The notes: generated by a model not told the origin, from the sequence alone. 33,529 bases of DNA from Pseudomonadota bacterium (GCA_900299035.1 OMIG01000233.1:1-33529), one strand, 5' to 3'; shown: positions 24,642-32,236, counted from the stretch's first letter. Made by a program: numbers and translations.

Positions 24642-25985
24642 CTACTCCGCCGCAGCCCCAGCCTGGCAATCCGTGTCGAGCTTCCTCGAGATGAAGCCCT
24701 CCACGTACTGCCTCAGGGCCTCAACCGTCACGGTCGAGAGCACCTCACTGGCGAAGGCATGAACCAGGAAGTTCCTGGCGGTCTCGCGGTCTATTCCGCG
24801 CGAGCGAAGGTAGAACATGGCATCGCTGTCGAGCTGCCCGACAGTGGCTCCGTGCGTGCACTTAACGTCGTCCGCCCAGATCTTGAGCTGCGGGCGGGTC
24901 TCGATGCTGGCGTTCGGCGACAGCAACAGCGCCTGGTTAGACTGAAACGCGTTTGTCTTCTGGGCGATCTGCTCGACGGTGATCGTGCCTGAGAACACTC
25001 CTCGGCTTTCATCTGCGTAGATGCCCTTGAAGTGCTCACGGCTCTCCGATGAAGGCTCAACGTGGTGAATCGAAGTTGAGTTGTCGACATGCTGAGAGCC
25101 TGCGAGCAGCGAAAGCCCGTTGAGAAGCGCGTTGCCGTTGCTTCCAATCATCCGCACGCTCACGTTGTTGCGAACGAGCTTCCCGCCGAACGAGAACACG
25201 TGAGCGCGAACCTGCGCGTCTCTCGCAATCTCAATGTCTGTCTGGGACACCTGAAATGACTGTAGCGACTCATCCTGGAGGCGGTAGTGATCTACCACCG
25301 CATTCTGGGCTGCCCGGATCTCGGTCACCGGCAGCGTCACGTACTGGCACCCTGCGAGCGTCACGTGTGACTCAATCACAGTGACGCGAGAGCCGATGGC
25401 AGCATCGACGAACACTCTCGGCGTGCACACGGACTTCTCGGCAGCGCTCGTGGCGATATTGATAACGTGAAACGGAATCGCGATGTCGGCGCCGGGAGAA
25501 ACGGATATCGAAACCCCGTCACTCATGAGCGCTGTGGCGAGCGCCGCGAAAGGCTCACTCTTGTGGGCGCCGAGGGCGCCGACCGGAAGCTGCTCCTTGG
25601 AGAGGATGCGAGAGACCTTCGCGCCGCTCTCTTGAGAGAGAGACGACAGGGGCTCCGACAGCACGCCGTCAACAAAAACGATGCGCTTTACCGGCAATCC
25701 AGGGATCTCAAAACGCTGCACATCGTCCGCAGAAACGGATGATGGCGCCTCGGATGCCAAGCTAAAGGGACCCTTCGAAATAGCCTCAGGGTTTGTATAC
25801 TTCCATTCCTCAAGGCCCGGTGTCGGGAAGAGCACCTTAGCCCAAACAGCCTTGGCCTCCTGAGCGACTCGCAGCGCTCCCGGGGAGAGTGCAAGCTTTT
25901 GCCGCTCTGCAGCTGCCGCGATGGCGCTATCAGCCCAGCTCGGACGGGGATCCGGAACGGAGGTCTTTCGTGCAGTGACGCTCAT
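24642..25985 (-). CDS. sufD: Fe-S cluster assembly protein SufD
   Basis: SufD is the SufB paralogue in the SufBC2D scaffold complex that builds Fe-S clusters in the cytosol. The 447 residues show the poorly conserved N-terminal half with a typical GLEEWKYTN motif near residue 58 and the beta-helix core. The C-terminal family signature includes IHHVEPSSESREHFKGIYADESRGVFSG near residue 300, then QSNQALLLSPNASIETRPQLKIWADDVKCTHGATVGQLD and FYLRSRGI. GGAGGGAG precedes the ATG, 15 nt after sufC. No sufS or sufE/U follows, so the cysteine desulfurase must come from elsewhere. Confidence 0.95.
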   Translation of the reverse strand: MSVTARKTSVPDPRPSWADSAIAAAAERQKLALSPGALRVAQEAKAVWAKVLFPTPGLEEWKYTNPEAISKGPFSLASEAPSSVSADDVQRFEIPGLPVKRIVFVDGVLSEPLSSLSQESGAKVSRILSKEQLPVGALGAHKSEPFAALATALMSDGVSISVSPGADIAIPFHVINIATSAAEKSVCTPRVFVDAAIGSRVTVIESHVTLAGCQYVTLPVTEIRAAQNAVVDHYRLQDESLQSFQVSQTDIEIARDAQVRAHVFSFGGKLVRNNVSVRMIGSNGNALLNGLSLLAGSQHVDNSTSIHHVEPSSESREHFKGIYADESRGVFSGTITVEQIAQKTNAFQSNQALLLSPNASIETRPQLKIWADDVKCTHGATVGQLDSDAMFYLRSRGIDRETARNFLVHAFASEVLSTVTVEALRQYVEGFISRKLDTDCQAGAAAE

Positions 25986-26000
25986 GACAACTCCCTCCGG

Positions 26001-26765
26001 CTACGCAGCAGCGGTGTCTTTAAACGCGGCGTACCCCTGCCCTTCAAGCTTGAGGGCCAGGTCTTTGCCGCCAGACTGCACGATCCGGCCGTCGATCATG
26101 ACGTGGACGACGTCGGGCACGATGTAGTTCAGCAGTCGCTGGTAGTGGGTGATGACGAGCATTCCATTCTGCTTGGAGCGAAGGCGATTGACGCCCTCGG
26201 CAACGATCTGCAGCGCGTCGATGTCGAGGCCAGAGTCGGTCTCGTCGAGGATCGCCAGCTTGGGCTCAAGCACCGCCATCTGGAAGACCTCGTTCCTCTT
26301 CTTCTCGCCGCCGGAGAATCCCTCATTCACGGCGCGCTTGAGCATCTCATCGCTGAGCTCAAGCAGCTTCGCCTTCTCCTTCACCAACGCCGAGAAGTCG
26401 CGCACTGACATCGGCGGCAGCCCCTTGTGCTCACGAACCGAGTTGAGCGCGGTGCGCAGGAAGTAGGTGGTCAACACGCCAGGCAGCTCTACCGGGTACT
26501 GAAATGCCAGGAAGAGCCCCTCGCGGGCGCGAACTTCCGGGTCAAGCTCGAGCAGCTCCTTCCCGTCAAAGGTGATGGAGCCGCCAGTTACCTCGTAGCC
26601 CTCCTTGCCGCCAAGAATGTTGGCAAGCGTGCTCTTTCCCGAGCCGTTGACGCCCATGATGGCGTGAACCTCGCCGGGCTTAATCTCGAGGCTAATGCCC
26701 TTCAGTATCTCCCGGCCGTCGCCCTCAATGCGCGCGTGCAGGTCTGTAATCTTGAGCAAACTCAT
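26001..26765 (-). CDS. sufC: Fe-S cluster assembly ATPase SufC
   Basis: SufC is the ABC-type ATPase of the SufBC2D complex. The 254 residues show Walker A GVNGSGKST (38-46), the Q-loop FQYPVELPG (88-96), signature SGGEKKRNE (151-159), Walker B LAILDE (170-175), the D-loop region TDSGLDIDAL and the H-loop His207 (THYQRLL). The SufC-specific GEVHAIMG and GEKKRNE patterns separate it from transporter ATPases. GAGAGGA precedes the ATG. It lies 11 nt after sufB and 15 nt before sufD. Confidence 0.98.
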   Translation of the reverse strand: MSLLKITDLHARIEGDGREILKGISLEIKPGEVHAIMGVNGSGKSTLANILGGKEGYEVTGGSITFDGKELLELDPEVRAREGLFLAFQYPVELPGVLTTYFLRTALNSVREHKGLPPMSVRDFSALVKEKAKLLELSDEMLKRAVNEGFSGGEKKRNEVFQMAVLEPKLAILDETDSGLDIDALQIVAEGVNRLRSKQNGMLVITHYQRLLNYIVPDVVHVMIDGRIVQSGGKDLALKLEGQGYAAFKDTAAA

Positions 26766-26776
26766 ACATCCTCTCT

Positions 26777-28216
26777 CTATCCAACACTTCCTTCGAGACT
26801 GATCTCCAGCAGGCGGCGAGCCTCCACGGCGAACTCCATCGGCAGCTCGTTGAGCACCTCTTTGCAGAAGCCGTGCACGATCATCGACACGGCATCCTCA
26901 GTCGATATGCCACGCTGGTTACAGTAAAAAATCTGGTCCTCTCCGATCTTAGAGGTCGAGGCCTCGTGCTCCACCGTCGCCGTTGGGTTTTTCACCTCAA
27001 TGTACGGGAATGTGTGCGCACCGCAGTTGTTGCCCATCAGCATCGAGTCGCACTGCGAGAAGTTTCTCGCGCCATCTGCGCTCTTCATCATCTTGACGAG
27101 CCCACGGTACGCGTTCTGGCTTCGTCCTGCGGAGATGCCCTTCGACACGATGGTGCTCTTGGTGTTTTTGCCGATGTGGATCATCTTCGTTCCAGTGTCG
27201 GCCTGCTGCTTGTTGTTCGTGATTGCTACCGAGTAGAACTCTCCGACCGAGTTGTCTCCCTTCAGGATGCAGCTCGGGTACTTCCAGGTGATCGAGGAGC
27301 CTGTCTCAACTTGCGTCCACGAGATCTTGGAGTTCGTTCCGGCGCACAGGCCACGCTTCGTGACGAAGTTGTAGATGCCTCCCTTGCCGTCCTTGTCCCC
27401 CGGGTACCAGTTCTGGATCGTGGAGTACTTGATGTGGGCGTTGCCCAGCGCAACGAGCTCAACAACCGCCGCGTGCAGCTGGTTCTCATCTCGCATCGGG
27501 GCGGTGCAGCCTTCCATGTAGCTCACGTAGCTTCCTTCGTCAGCCACGATAAGCGTGCGCTCGAACTGGCCCGTCTTGGCCGCGTTGATGCGGAAGTAGG
27601 TCGAGAGCTCAAGCGGACATCGCACGCCCTTCGGCACGTAGCAGAAGGACCCGTCAGTGAAGACAGCTGAGTTAAGGGCTGAGAAGAAGTTATCGCTGTG
27701 CGGAACGACAGAGCCGAGGTACTTCTTTACCAGCTCTGGATGGTTCTGGATCGCTTCCGACATGGAGCAGAAAATGACGCCAACCTCCTCGAGCTGCTTC
27801 TTGAAGGTCGTCACAACCGAGACGGAATCGAAAACCGCATCAACTGCGACGCCCGAGAGCGCCTTTTGCTCGTGAAGCGGTATGCCGAGCTTCTCGTACG
27901 TCTTGAGGATCTCTGGGTCTACCTCTTCGAGGCTTGCTGGCCCCTTCTTCTGTTTCGGAGCCGAGTAGTAGACGATCTCGTTGTAGTTGACTGGAGGGTA
28001 GTTTACGAAAGCCCAGTGCGGCTCCTGCATCTCCTTCCAGCGGGCGAACGCCTTGAGGCGCCACTGTAGCATCCAATCTGGCTCGTTCTTCTTGGCCGAG
28101 ATGAAGCGGATGATGTCCTCATTTAGGCCAGGAGGAGCCTCGTCCGCCTCGATATTCGTGTAGAAGCCGTACTTGTACTCTTGGCTGGTAAAGTCTTCTA
28201 GAATCTCTGTGCTCAT
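26777..28216 (-). CDS. sufB: Fe-S cluster assembly scaffold SufB
   Basis: SufB is the scaffold on which the Fe-S cluster is built. The 479-residue length is typical. It has [27 protein letters not shown] near residue 146, [24 protein letters not shown] near 188, [22 protein letters not shown] near 235, and the C-terminal core [44 protein letters not shown] with the Cys and Glu used for cluster assembly. First gene of the suf operon, behind a 220-nt leader. Confidence 0.98.
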   Translation of the reverse strand: MSTEILEDFTSQEYKYGFYTNIEADEAPPGLNEDIIRFISAKKNEPDWMLQWRLKAFARWKEMQEPHWAFVNYPPVNYNEIVYYSAPKQKKGPASLEEVDPEILKTYEKLGIPLHEQKALSGVAVDAVFDSVSVVTTFKKQLEEVGVIFCSMSEAIQNHPELVKKYLGSVVPHSDNFFSALNSAVFTDGSFCYVPKGVRCPLELSTYFRINAAKTGQFERTLIVADEGSYVSYMEGCTAPMRDENQLHAAVVELVALGNAHIKYSTIQNWYPGDKDGKGGIYNFVTKRGLCAGTNSKISWTQVETGSSITWKYPSCILKGDNSVGEFYSVAITNNKQQADTGTKMIHIGKNTKSTIVSKGISAGRSQNAYRGLVKMMKSADGARNFSQCDSMLMGNNCGAHTFPYIEVKNPTATVEHEASTSKIGEDQIFYCNQRGISTEDAVSMIVHGFCKEVLNELPMEFAVEARRLLEISLEGSVG

Positions 28217-28422
28217 ACTCTCAAGCTAAAAGCCGTTCTCGGTCGCGCGCACTAAGGCCTCGGACGATGTAAGACCAGCGCCCTGAACCACCCGATTGAA
28301 TCAACCCAACCAGGCTCCTCTCCACCACCAACGAGTGGACACCACAGGCTACCGGATATGCCGTGCCAAGTCCCGTTTGGAGGACCTGGTTTTTCCGACT
28401 GCCCGCGAGTCGCGAGGGTACC
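28217..28422 (-). promoter_or_regulatory. sufB 5' leader
   Basis: About 210 nt between the predicted start site and sufB. Together with the operator and promoter and the stretch up to the upstream gene, the non-coding interval is 371 nt. No convincing frame is present; one frame open from a TTG at 28424 lacks a Shine-Dalgarno and has poor codon use. Short complementary segments such as GGAC/GTCC occur but no clear terminator or known riboswitch could be recognised. Confidence 0.35.
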
Positions 28423-28447
28423 AATCTTGAATGTTTTACTCAAGTAT
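28423..28447 (-). promoter_or_regulatory. Candidate IscR/Rrf2-type operator of the suf operon
   Basis: On the minus strand a 25-bp imperfect dyad reads ATACTTGAGT, then AAAA, then CATTCAAGATT. The half-sites CTTGA and TCAAG are separated by 9 bp, with an A-rich centre. By my own letter-by-letter comparison with the E. coli IscR type-1 consensus as I recall it, 21 of 25 positions agree. It overlaps the -10 box of the suf promoter, so binding would repress. In IscR-type control the [2Fe-2S] form represses Fe-S assembly genes. No regulator gene is in the window. Confidence 0.6.
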
Positions 28448-28471
28448 ACGGGCTGAGTTAACCACCTGCAA
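28443..28471 (-). promoter_or_regulatory. sigma70-type promoter of sufBCD
   Basis: On the minus strand TTGCAG (28466-28471) is followed after 17 nt by TATACT (28443-28448). The -10 box matches the consensus at 5 of 6 positions, the -35 at 4 of 6, with ideal spacing. The -10 overlaps the operator-like dyad. Confidence 0.65.
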
Positions 28472-28587
28472 CGCATGGATATTTTGGGTGATATGGGCTA
28501 CAAGGCGCACACTAGCAGGTGTTAATTTGCCTGTTGGGACTCACGGGCACAGCGCGACCCGCTCGCATAACTATTTGTTTTGTCTCG

Positions 28588-29679
28588 TTATTCTGCTACT
28601 GAGACCGAAACACCTGGAAAGACCGGCGCCATGCCTTCAGGGTCCTGAAAGAGCCATTTCAAAAGCGCCTGATAGAAACCGAAGAGCGGAACCTGGGCCG
28701 CCACCTTCTGTCGGACCTGCTCGCGACGGCTCTTGAAGCCGGCGTGACTCTCGCGAGTCAGGTGCTCCCGCTCCTTCCAGAAATTCCCGAGAGGCTGAAG
28801 CTGTATTTCGAACATTTTGCCGTGCCAGAGCACTACCGACTTGATCGCTCCCCAACCGCTCTCCTTCTCGGAGTCACGCACGTAGCTCTTCGTCTCGACT
28901 ACCGAGACGCGCTCAGTTTGCTCCGATAAGGGTAGGCCGAGGCGTTTCAAGGTCGCCGCGTCCCACTCCATCGACTCTATCGCTGCGTGAAGCCTCTCCG
29001 CCTCGCTCGTGGAGCCGACCACAACCTTAACGCCAAAGATATCTTTCACGTACTTGCTCAGGTGCCGAAGCTGCTTGTCGCGCTTGACGAGGGCATCGAG
29101 CCCAAAGATCTCGTCCACGACTTTGTTCCAAATCTCTTCCTCGGCCTTGATACGGCTGATGATCTTGTGAACTCCGAACCTGTTCGGCTCAGACGGCTGG
29201 TACTCGACCACATTAGCAACGAGCTGCGGCCCTATCCATGCGGAGCCGTCGAAGTACTGCAGCTTTTTGAGCTGGCGCGAGCCAAGGTCGAGGTCAAAAG
29301 TCGAGTAGAGGTCTTGGCGGGATATGAGCTGGCTCAGCGTGAACCGCTCTCCAGTTGTTGGAACTTCACCGATGACCACTGACTGCAAGTGGCACTCTCC
29401 AGCAAACGACGTGCACAGAAGTTCGCACAGCCGATGCAGGCTCTCCTCGCCTCTAATGATCATGCGATCGAAAGCAGCCCTGCAGGCGCGCAGGTTGTCC
29501 CGAGAGAAGCGAAGCTCATGCGTCTTGTCCGGCTCCTTCTGAAGCTGAGCGCGGAATCGCCCCAGGTAGAGCACAAGCTCATTTAGGAGGGGCTCTTGGC
29601 TGACCATCCAAAGCGGCGAGTGCGCATGGTCTGCAACCTCAGGGTCCGCCAACAGCAATTCATCAAACGGATGATTCAT
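28588..29679 (-). CDS. RelA/SpoT-fold protein of unknown function
   Basis: A 363-residue protein without a named family I can recall. Residues about 171-320 resemble the RelA/SpoT nucleotidyltransferase fold: HKIISRIKAEEEIWNKV (171-187), KDIFGVKVVV (212-221) like the KDIIGVR segment, GWGAIK (275-280) in the place of GYRSLH, and FEIQLQP (290-296) in the place of EVQIRT, then SHAGFKSRRE (311-320). The catalytic Asp (213) and Glu (291) positions are kept, the Tyr is Trp276 and the Arg of QIRT is Gln. There is no HD hydrolase domain; residues 1-165 are unlike anything I know. The start lacks a clear Shine-Dalgarno. It lies between tRNA-Trp and sufB, same strand. It may be a divergent or inactive alarmone synthetase. 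Confidence 0.6.
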   Translation of the reverse strand: MNHPFDELLLADPEVADHAHSPLWMVSQEPLLNELVLYLGRFRAQLQKEPDKTHELRFSRDNLRACRAAFDRMIIRGEESLHRLCELLCTSFAGECHLQSVVIGEVPTTGERFTLSQLISRQDLYSTFDLDLGSRQLKKLQYFDGSAWIGPQLVANVVEYQPSEPNRFGVHKIISRIKAEEEIWNKVVDEIFGLDALVKRDKQLRHLSKYVKDIFGVKVVVGSTSEAERLHAAIESMEWDAATLKRLGLPLSEQTERVSVVETKSYVRDSEKESGWGAIKSVVLWHGKMFEIQLQPLGNFWKEREHLTRESHAGFKSRREQVRQKVAAQVPLFGFYQALLKWLFQDPEGMAPVFPGVSVSVAE

Positions 29680-29818
29680 TCAGGGGTTCAGGTACCACTA
29701 ACTCTCCCACCAAGAGAAGAGTCAATTTTGGGGCTCGCAGCGCTCGTGGACATTGCGGGCGATGCATACTGGAGCGTTCGCACCAGCGGCTACCGCTAAG
29801 CTATGCGACAAAGAAGAT

Positions 29819-29888
29819 GCTGGAGGGGAAATGCTAAGGAGAAAATGCCTAGGAGAAAGTGCCTAGGAAAAAGTGCCTAGAAAAAAGT
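29819..29888 (-). repeat. 14-bp tandem repeats abutting tRNA-Trp
   Basis: Five contiguous 14-bp units end exactly at the tRNA-Trp 3' end. In plus orientation they read GCTGGAGGGGAAAT, GCTAAGGAGAAAAT, GCCTAGGAGAAAGT, GCCTAGGAAAAAGT and GCCTAGAAAAAAGT. The two nearest the tRNA differ at one position; the match falls with distance. On the transcribed strand each unit is U-rich (T6, T5, then TTTCTCC), so the array forms the tRNA trailer and may act as serial U-tracts for termination or 3' processing. Confidence 0.85.
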
Positions 29889-29889
29889 G

Positions 29890-29962
<73 letters not shown>

Positions 29963-30103
29963 AAGTGGGGCGGATGCTAGCATATCGGCAGGGAATTGGA
30001 ACTGAAGCCAGCTAGGCTGCCGCCAGCCAGCCGGAAGCCCGGAACCAGACCTGGACCCGCACCTAAGCGCCGAACGCTCTTGTACTTGAGGAGAGAAAAG
30101 AAT

Positions 30104-30186
30104 TGGTGAGAGAGGGATTCGAACCCCCGTAGGCCGGAGCCAGCAGATTTACAGTCTGCCCCCTTTAGCCACTCGGGCACCTCACC
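30104..30186 (-). tRNA. tRNA-Tyr (GTA anticodon)
   Basis: The minus strand shows a class II tRNA with acceptor GGTGAGG pairing with its 3' arm (last pair G-U), anticodon loop CTGTAAA (GTA) in stem GCAGA/TCTGC, a long variable arm (CTGGCTCCGGCC region) and the T arm GGGGTTCGAATCCC. The discriminator is A and CCA is not encoded. It sits between tRNA-Thr(GGT) and tRNA-Trp. The 141-nt spacer to tRNA-Trp holds GCTGGC repeats and the palindrome ATGCTAGCAT (29974-29983). Confidence 0.97.
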
Positions 30187-30264
30187 AGATGAGTGGATTG
30201 AACTGACCAAGCCCCTGCCCGCAATTCCAATCTTGGCAAAGCCAAGTTTGCATAGGGACAAAAT

Positions 30265-30337
<73 letters not shown>

Positions 30338-30362
30338 GTAACAGTCACGTTCAACGGGCGGC

Positions 30363-30391
30363 ATTATGTTCAATAAGGGTGATCAAGTAAA
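30363..30391 (-). promoter_or_regulatory. Promoter of the Thr-Tyr-Trp tRNA operon
   Basis: Minus-strand TTTACT (30386-30391) and CATAAT (30363-30368) are spaced 17 nt apart. The -10 matches 5 of 6 and the -35 4 of 6. The tRNA-Thr(GGT) 5' end lies 26 nt downstream. It is back-to-back with the plus-strand tRNA-Thr promoter. Confidence 0.6.
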
Positions 30392-30420
30392 TACGCTAGA
30401 GAGTTCCAAACCTTAGGGAA

Positions 30421-30447
30421 TTGAATTTTCCTGGCAGCTTTTATAAT
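30421..30447 (+). promoter_or_regulatory. Promoter of tRNA-Thr(TGT)
   Basis: TTGAAT (30421-30426) and a perfect TATAAT (30442-30447) with a short 15-nt spacer. The dyad GCAGC/GCTGC (30434-30438 and 30454-30458) brackets the -10 box and could be an operator or a transcript hairpin. The tRNA starts 42 nt downstream. Confidence 0.65.
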
Positions 30448-30489
30448 CTTAAGGCTGCTGGGGGGTTGTAGCTCCCTAGGCACTCTCGT

Positions 30490-30562
30490 GCTGGCATAGC
30501 TCAATTGGTAGAGCAACTGATTTGTAATCAGTAGGTTCCCCGTTCAAGTCGGGGTGTCAGCT
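30490..30562 (+). tRNA. tRNA-Thr (TGT anticodon)
   Basis: Acceptor GCTGGCA/TGTCAGC (one G-U pair), D arm TAGCTCAATTGGTAGAGC, anticodon stem ACTGA/TCAGT around TTTGTAA (anticodon TGT), and T arm CCCCGTTCAAGTCGGGG. A T run starts at the discriminator (30562-30567), serving as the terminator. It is the divergent partner of the minus-strand tRNA block. Confidence 0.97.
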
Positions 30563-30633
30563 TTTTTATCCAATCAAACTTGGTGTCCGGGTTCGGTGGA
30601 CCGCAAGTGGTTGGAAAAGACAGTTGCCCGGCT

Positions 30634-31014
30634 ATGGCGAACCCTCCTCTCTCCCCTCCGGCGCTGGACGCCGTTCTCGCCTTCATCCCGCTCTTTGAAG
30701 ACGGGGTTTTTAAAGAGACATCTTCGGTCTACGTCTCAACGGGCGAATATGCTCCTCACGCTAGAGAGCTACAGAAGAAGCTGCGAGAGCTTGCCATCGC
30801 GCCCGACGGCTTCGACTGGATGTCCTGGGTTCAGCAAGCCAGGCCGTATCTCCAAAATCCTGAGAGCATCTCGTCTGCCAACGCTGAGGATGTGTCTCGG
30901 CTCGTTGCTATGGCGGTTGAGTCGGAGCGGTTTAACAAGAGTCTCTTCCCACACCTCTGCTCTTCAGGTGTGCTGCACCACCTCCTGCTTCGGCTCAGGT
31001 CGCTGAGCGTGTAG
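30634..31014 (+). CDS. DUF6508-like small protein
   Basis: A 126-residue protein from the ATG at 30634. The pattern LSPPALDAVLAFIPLFED near the start, GFDWMSWVQQARPYL in the middle, and RLVAMAVESERFNKSLFPHLCSSGVLHHLLLRLRSL at the end resembles the DUF6508 family as I remember it: a short cytosolic helical domain of unknown function, common in scattered bacteria. No Shine-Dalgarno precedes the ATG; an in-frame GTG at 30580 would add 18 unlikely residues. It lies 71 nt after tRNA-Thr(TGT). No function can be assigned. Confidence 0.6.
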   Translation: MANPPLSPPALDAVLAFIPLFEDGVFKETSSVYVSTGEYAPHARELQKKLRELAIAPDGFDWMSWVQQARPYLQNPESISSANAEDVSRLVAMAVESERFNKSLFPHLCSSGVLHHLLLRLRSLSV

Positions 31015-31091
31015 CCGCGTGACGGCCCTCATGGCAGCTCTTCGACGCTGCGAGCAACCTACGCTAGACATGCTTCGGCGAAAGCCCGCGC

Positions 31092-31109
31092 CACGGGAGT
31101 AATCCCGTG
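31092..31109 (+). promoter_or_regulatory. Small hairpin upstream of the Ysc84-like gene
   Basis: CACGGGA/TCCCGTG form a 7-bp stem with loop GTAA, 48 nt before the Ysc84 start codon. No U tract follows. It may be a leader stem. No convincing promoter was found in the 142-nt interval. Confidence 0.4.
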
Positions 31110-31126
31110 ACGCACGGCCTTAGCCG

Positions 31127-31135
31127 TTATCCACA
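31127..31135 (+). other. DnaA-box-like nonamer
   Basis: TTATCCACA, a perfect match to the strong E. coli DnaA box, lies 21 nt upstream of the Ysc84-like ATG. Only this isolated copy was noticed, so it may be chance or a transcriptional DnaA site rather than an origin. Confidence 0.3.
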
Positions 31136-31156
31136 CACCACGAAGGAGAAAGAGTT

Positions 31157-31858
31157 ATGAATCAGTCCATCACACGTGCCGTGCTGGGAGCGGCGTTCGG
31201 AGCTTTGGTTATTGGGGCGAACACGGGACAGGCAGAAGACATTAAGATTGACCGCTCGACTCGGGCTTTCAAGGAAGCGCAAGCGTCTCTCACCAGGTCT
31301 ACCGAGGTGTACAAGACGATCTCCGAGGGAAAGATGGGCAAAGTGCCGCAGTCCGTCCTGGATAGCACCCGCTGTGTTGTGGTCTTCCCGGACACGATGA
31401 CGATCTCAGCCGGACTTGGCGGAACGCACGGCGACGGCGTGGGCTTCTGCAAGTCAGCCGCTGGGACTTGGCAAAACCCGATGTTCCTGAACCTCATCGG
31501 CGGAAGCCTTGGCCTACAAGCGGGTGTAAAGTCCGCGGATATCGTTCTCTACATCACAGGCGACAAGGCTGCCGAAGCGCTCAAGCAGGGCACCTTCAAG
31601 TTGGGCGGTGAGCTGAGCGCTGTGGCAGGCACCTTTGACAAGACGGTATCAGCCTCACACGCTGAGGTGGTGGCGTACCAGCGCACCGAGGGGCTCTTCG
31701 CCGGCGCCAGCGTCGAAGGGATAAACATCTCGCGAGACGAGAGCGACGAGCGCGCTTTCTACGGCACTCGGGAAGCGGTGCTCACGGAGAAAATTCCGAG
31801 CGACCTCGAGAAGCAGGTCAACGAGCTGCGAGACACTCTTCCGACCCACGTCGGGTAA
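31157..31858 (+). CDS. Secreted Ysc84/SYLF-domain protein
   Basis: A 233-residue exported protein. Residues 1-26 form a signal peptide (short basic start, hydrophobic AVLGAAFGALVIGA, cleavage likely after GQA). The remainder matches the Ysc84/SYLF fold: CVVVFPDTMTISAGLGGTHGDGVG, WQNPMFLNLIGGSLGLQAGVKSADIVL and EGLFAGASVEGINISRDESDERAFYG, the last being the usual closing motif. The eukaryotic SYLF domain binds phosphoinositides; the bacterial role is not established. AAGGAG lies 9 nt before the ATG. A strong terminator follows the stop. Confidence 0.88.
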   Translation: MNQSITRAVLGAAFGALVIGANTGQAEDIKIDRSTRAFKEAQASLTRSTEVYKTISEGKMGKVPQSVLDSTRCVVVFPDTMTISAGLGGTHGDGVGFCKSAAGTWQNPMFLNLIGGSLGLQAGVKSADIVLYITGDKAAEALKQGTFKLGGELSAVAGTFDKTVSASHAEVVAYQRTEGLFAGASVEGINISRDESDERAFYGTREAVLTEKIPSDLEKQVNELRDTLPTHVG

Positions 31859-31870
31859 AGAGCAGTTCCC

Positions 31871-31899
31871 ATGCGGCCCCTTTTGGGGCCGCATTTTTT
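31871..31899 (+). terminator. Rho-independent terminator after the Ysc84-like gene
   Basis: ATGCGGCCCC (31871-31880) pairs with GGGGCCGCAT (31885-31894), a 10-bp stem with loop TTTT followed by a T tract (31894-31899). It sits 12 nt after the stop. The T tract runs directly into the GGAGG Shine-Dalgarno of the next gene, so read-through is needed to express that gene from the upstream promoter. Confidence 0.93.
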
Positions 31900-31914
31900 G
31901 GAGGCTACAAAGAC

Positions 31915-32178
31915 ATGAATGCTGTCTGGACAGTTGTTGTTGGGCTGGTGGTGGGACTCATCGCGCGAGCGGTTCTGCCGGGAAGAGATGCTGCCGGGCT
32001 AGTTATGACAACTCTGCTGGGTATCGGTGGCGCGATTGTTGGCACTCTCTTTGGGCGCCTTGTCGGCATTTACAGCCAGGATTCTTTCGCCGGGGTCACC
32101 ATGTCGGTGCTCGGAGCGGTGGCGATCTTGGCGCTCTACCGAAGGCTGGCGCCATTACTGCAGAAACCCACTACGTAA
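31915..32178 (+). CDS. GlsB/YeaQ/YmgE-family small membrane protein
   Basis: An 87-residue integral membrane protein of the family often called transglycosylase-associated protein or GlsB. Three hydrophobic spans are visible (about residues 4-20, 27-45 and 60-75), with glycine-rich GIGGAIVGTLFG typical of the family. Many members are stress-induced; biochemical function is not settled. GGAGG lies 10 nt before the ATG, immediately after the terminator of the preceding gene. Confidence 0.85.
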   Translation: MNAVWTVVVGLVVGLIARAVLPGRDAAGLVMTTLLGIGGAIVGTLFGRLVGIYSQDSFAGVTMSVLGAVAILALYRRLAPLLQKPTT

Positions 32179-32236
32179 CGCGCCGCTTCCATCATGCTCC
32201 TAGCCTTCCGCGGGGCTGCTGGGGAATCTGGAGCCC

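Noticed and set aside
28221-28424. Short frame in the suf leader as a regulator gene
   Set aside because: Begins at TTG without a Shine-Dalgarno and shows no helix-turn-helix or Cys pattern of Rrf2 proteins.
29963-30103. Separate promoter or additional tRNA between tRNA-Tyr and tRNA-Trp
   Set aside because: TATGCT has no -35 partner at proper spacing and no cloverleaf could be folded; only GCTGGC repeats and a palindrome are present.
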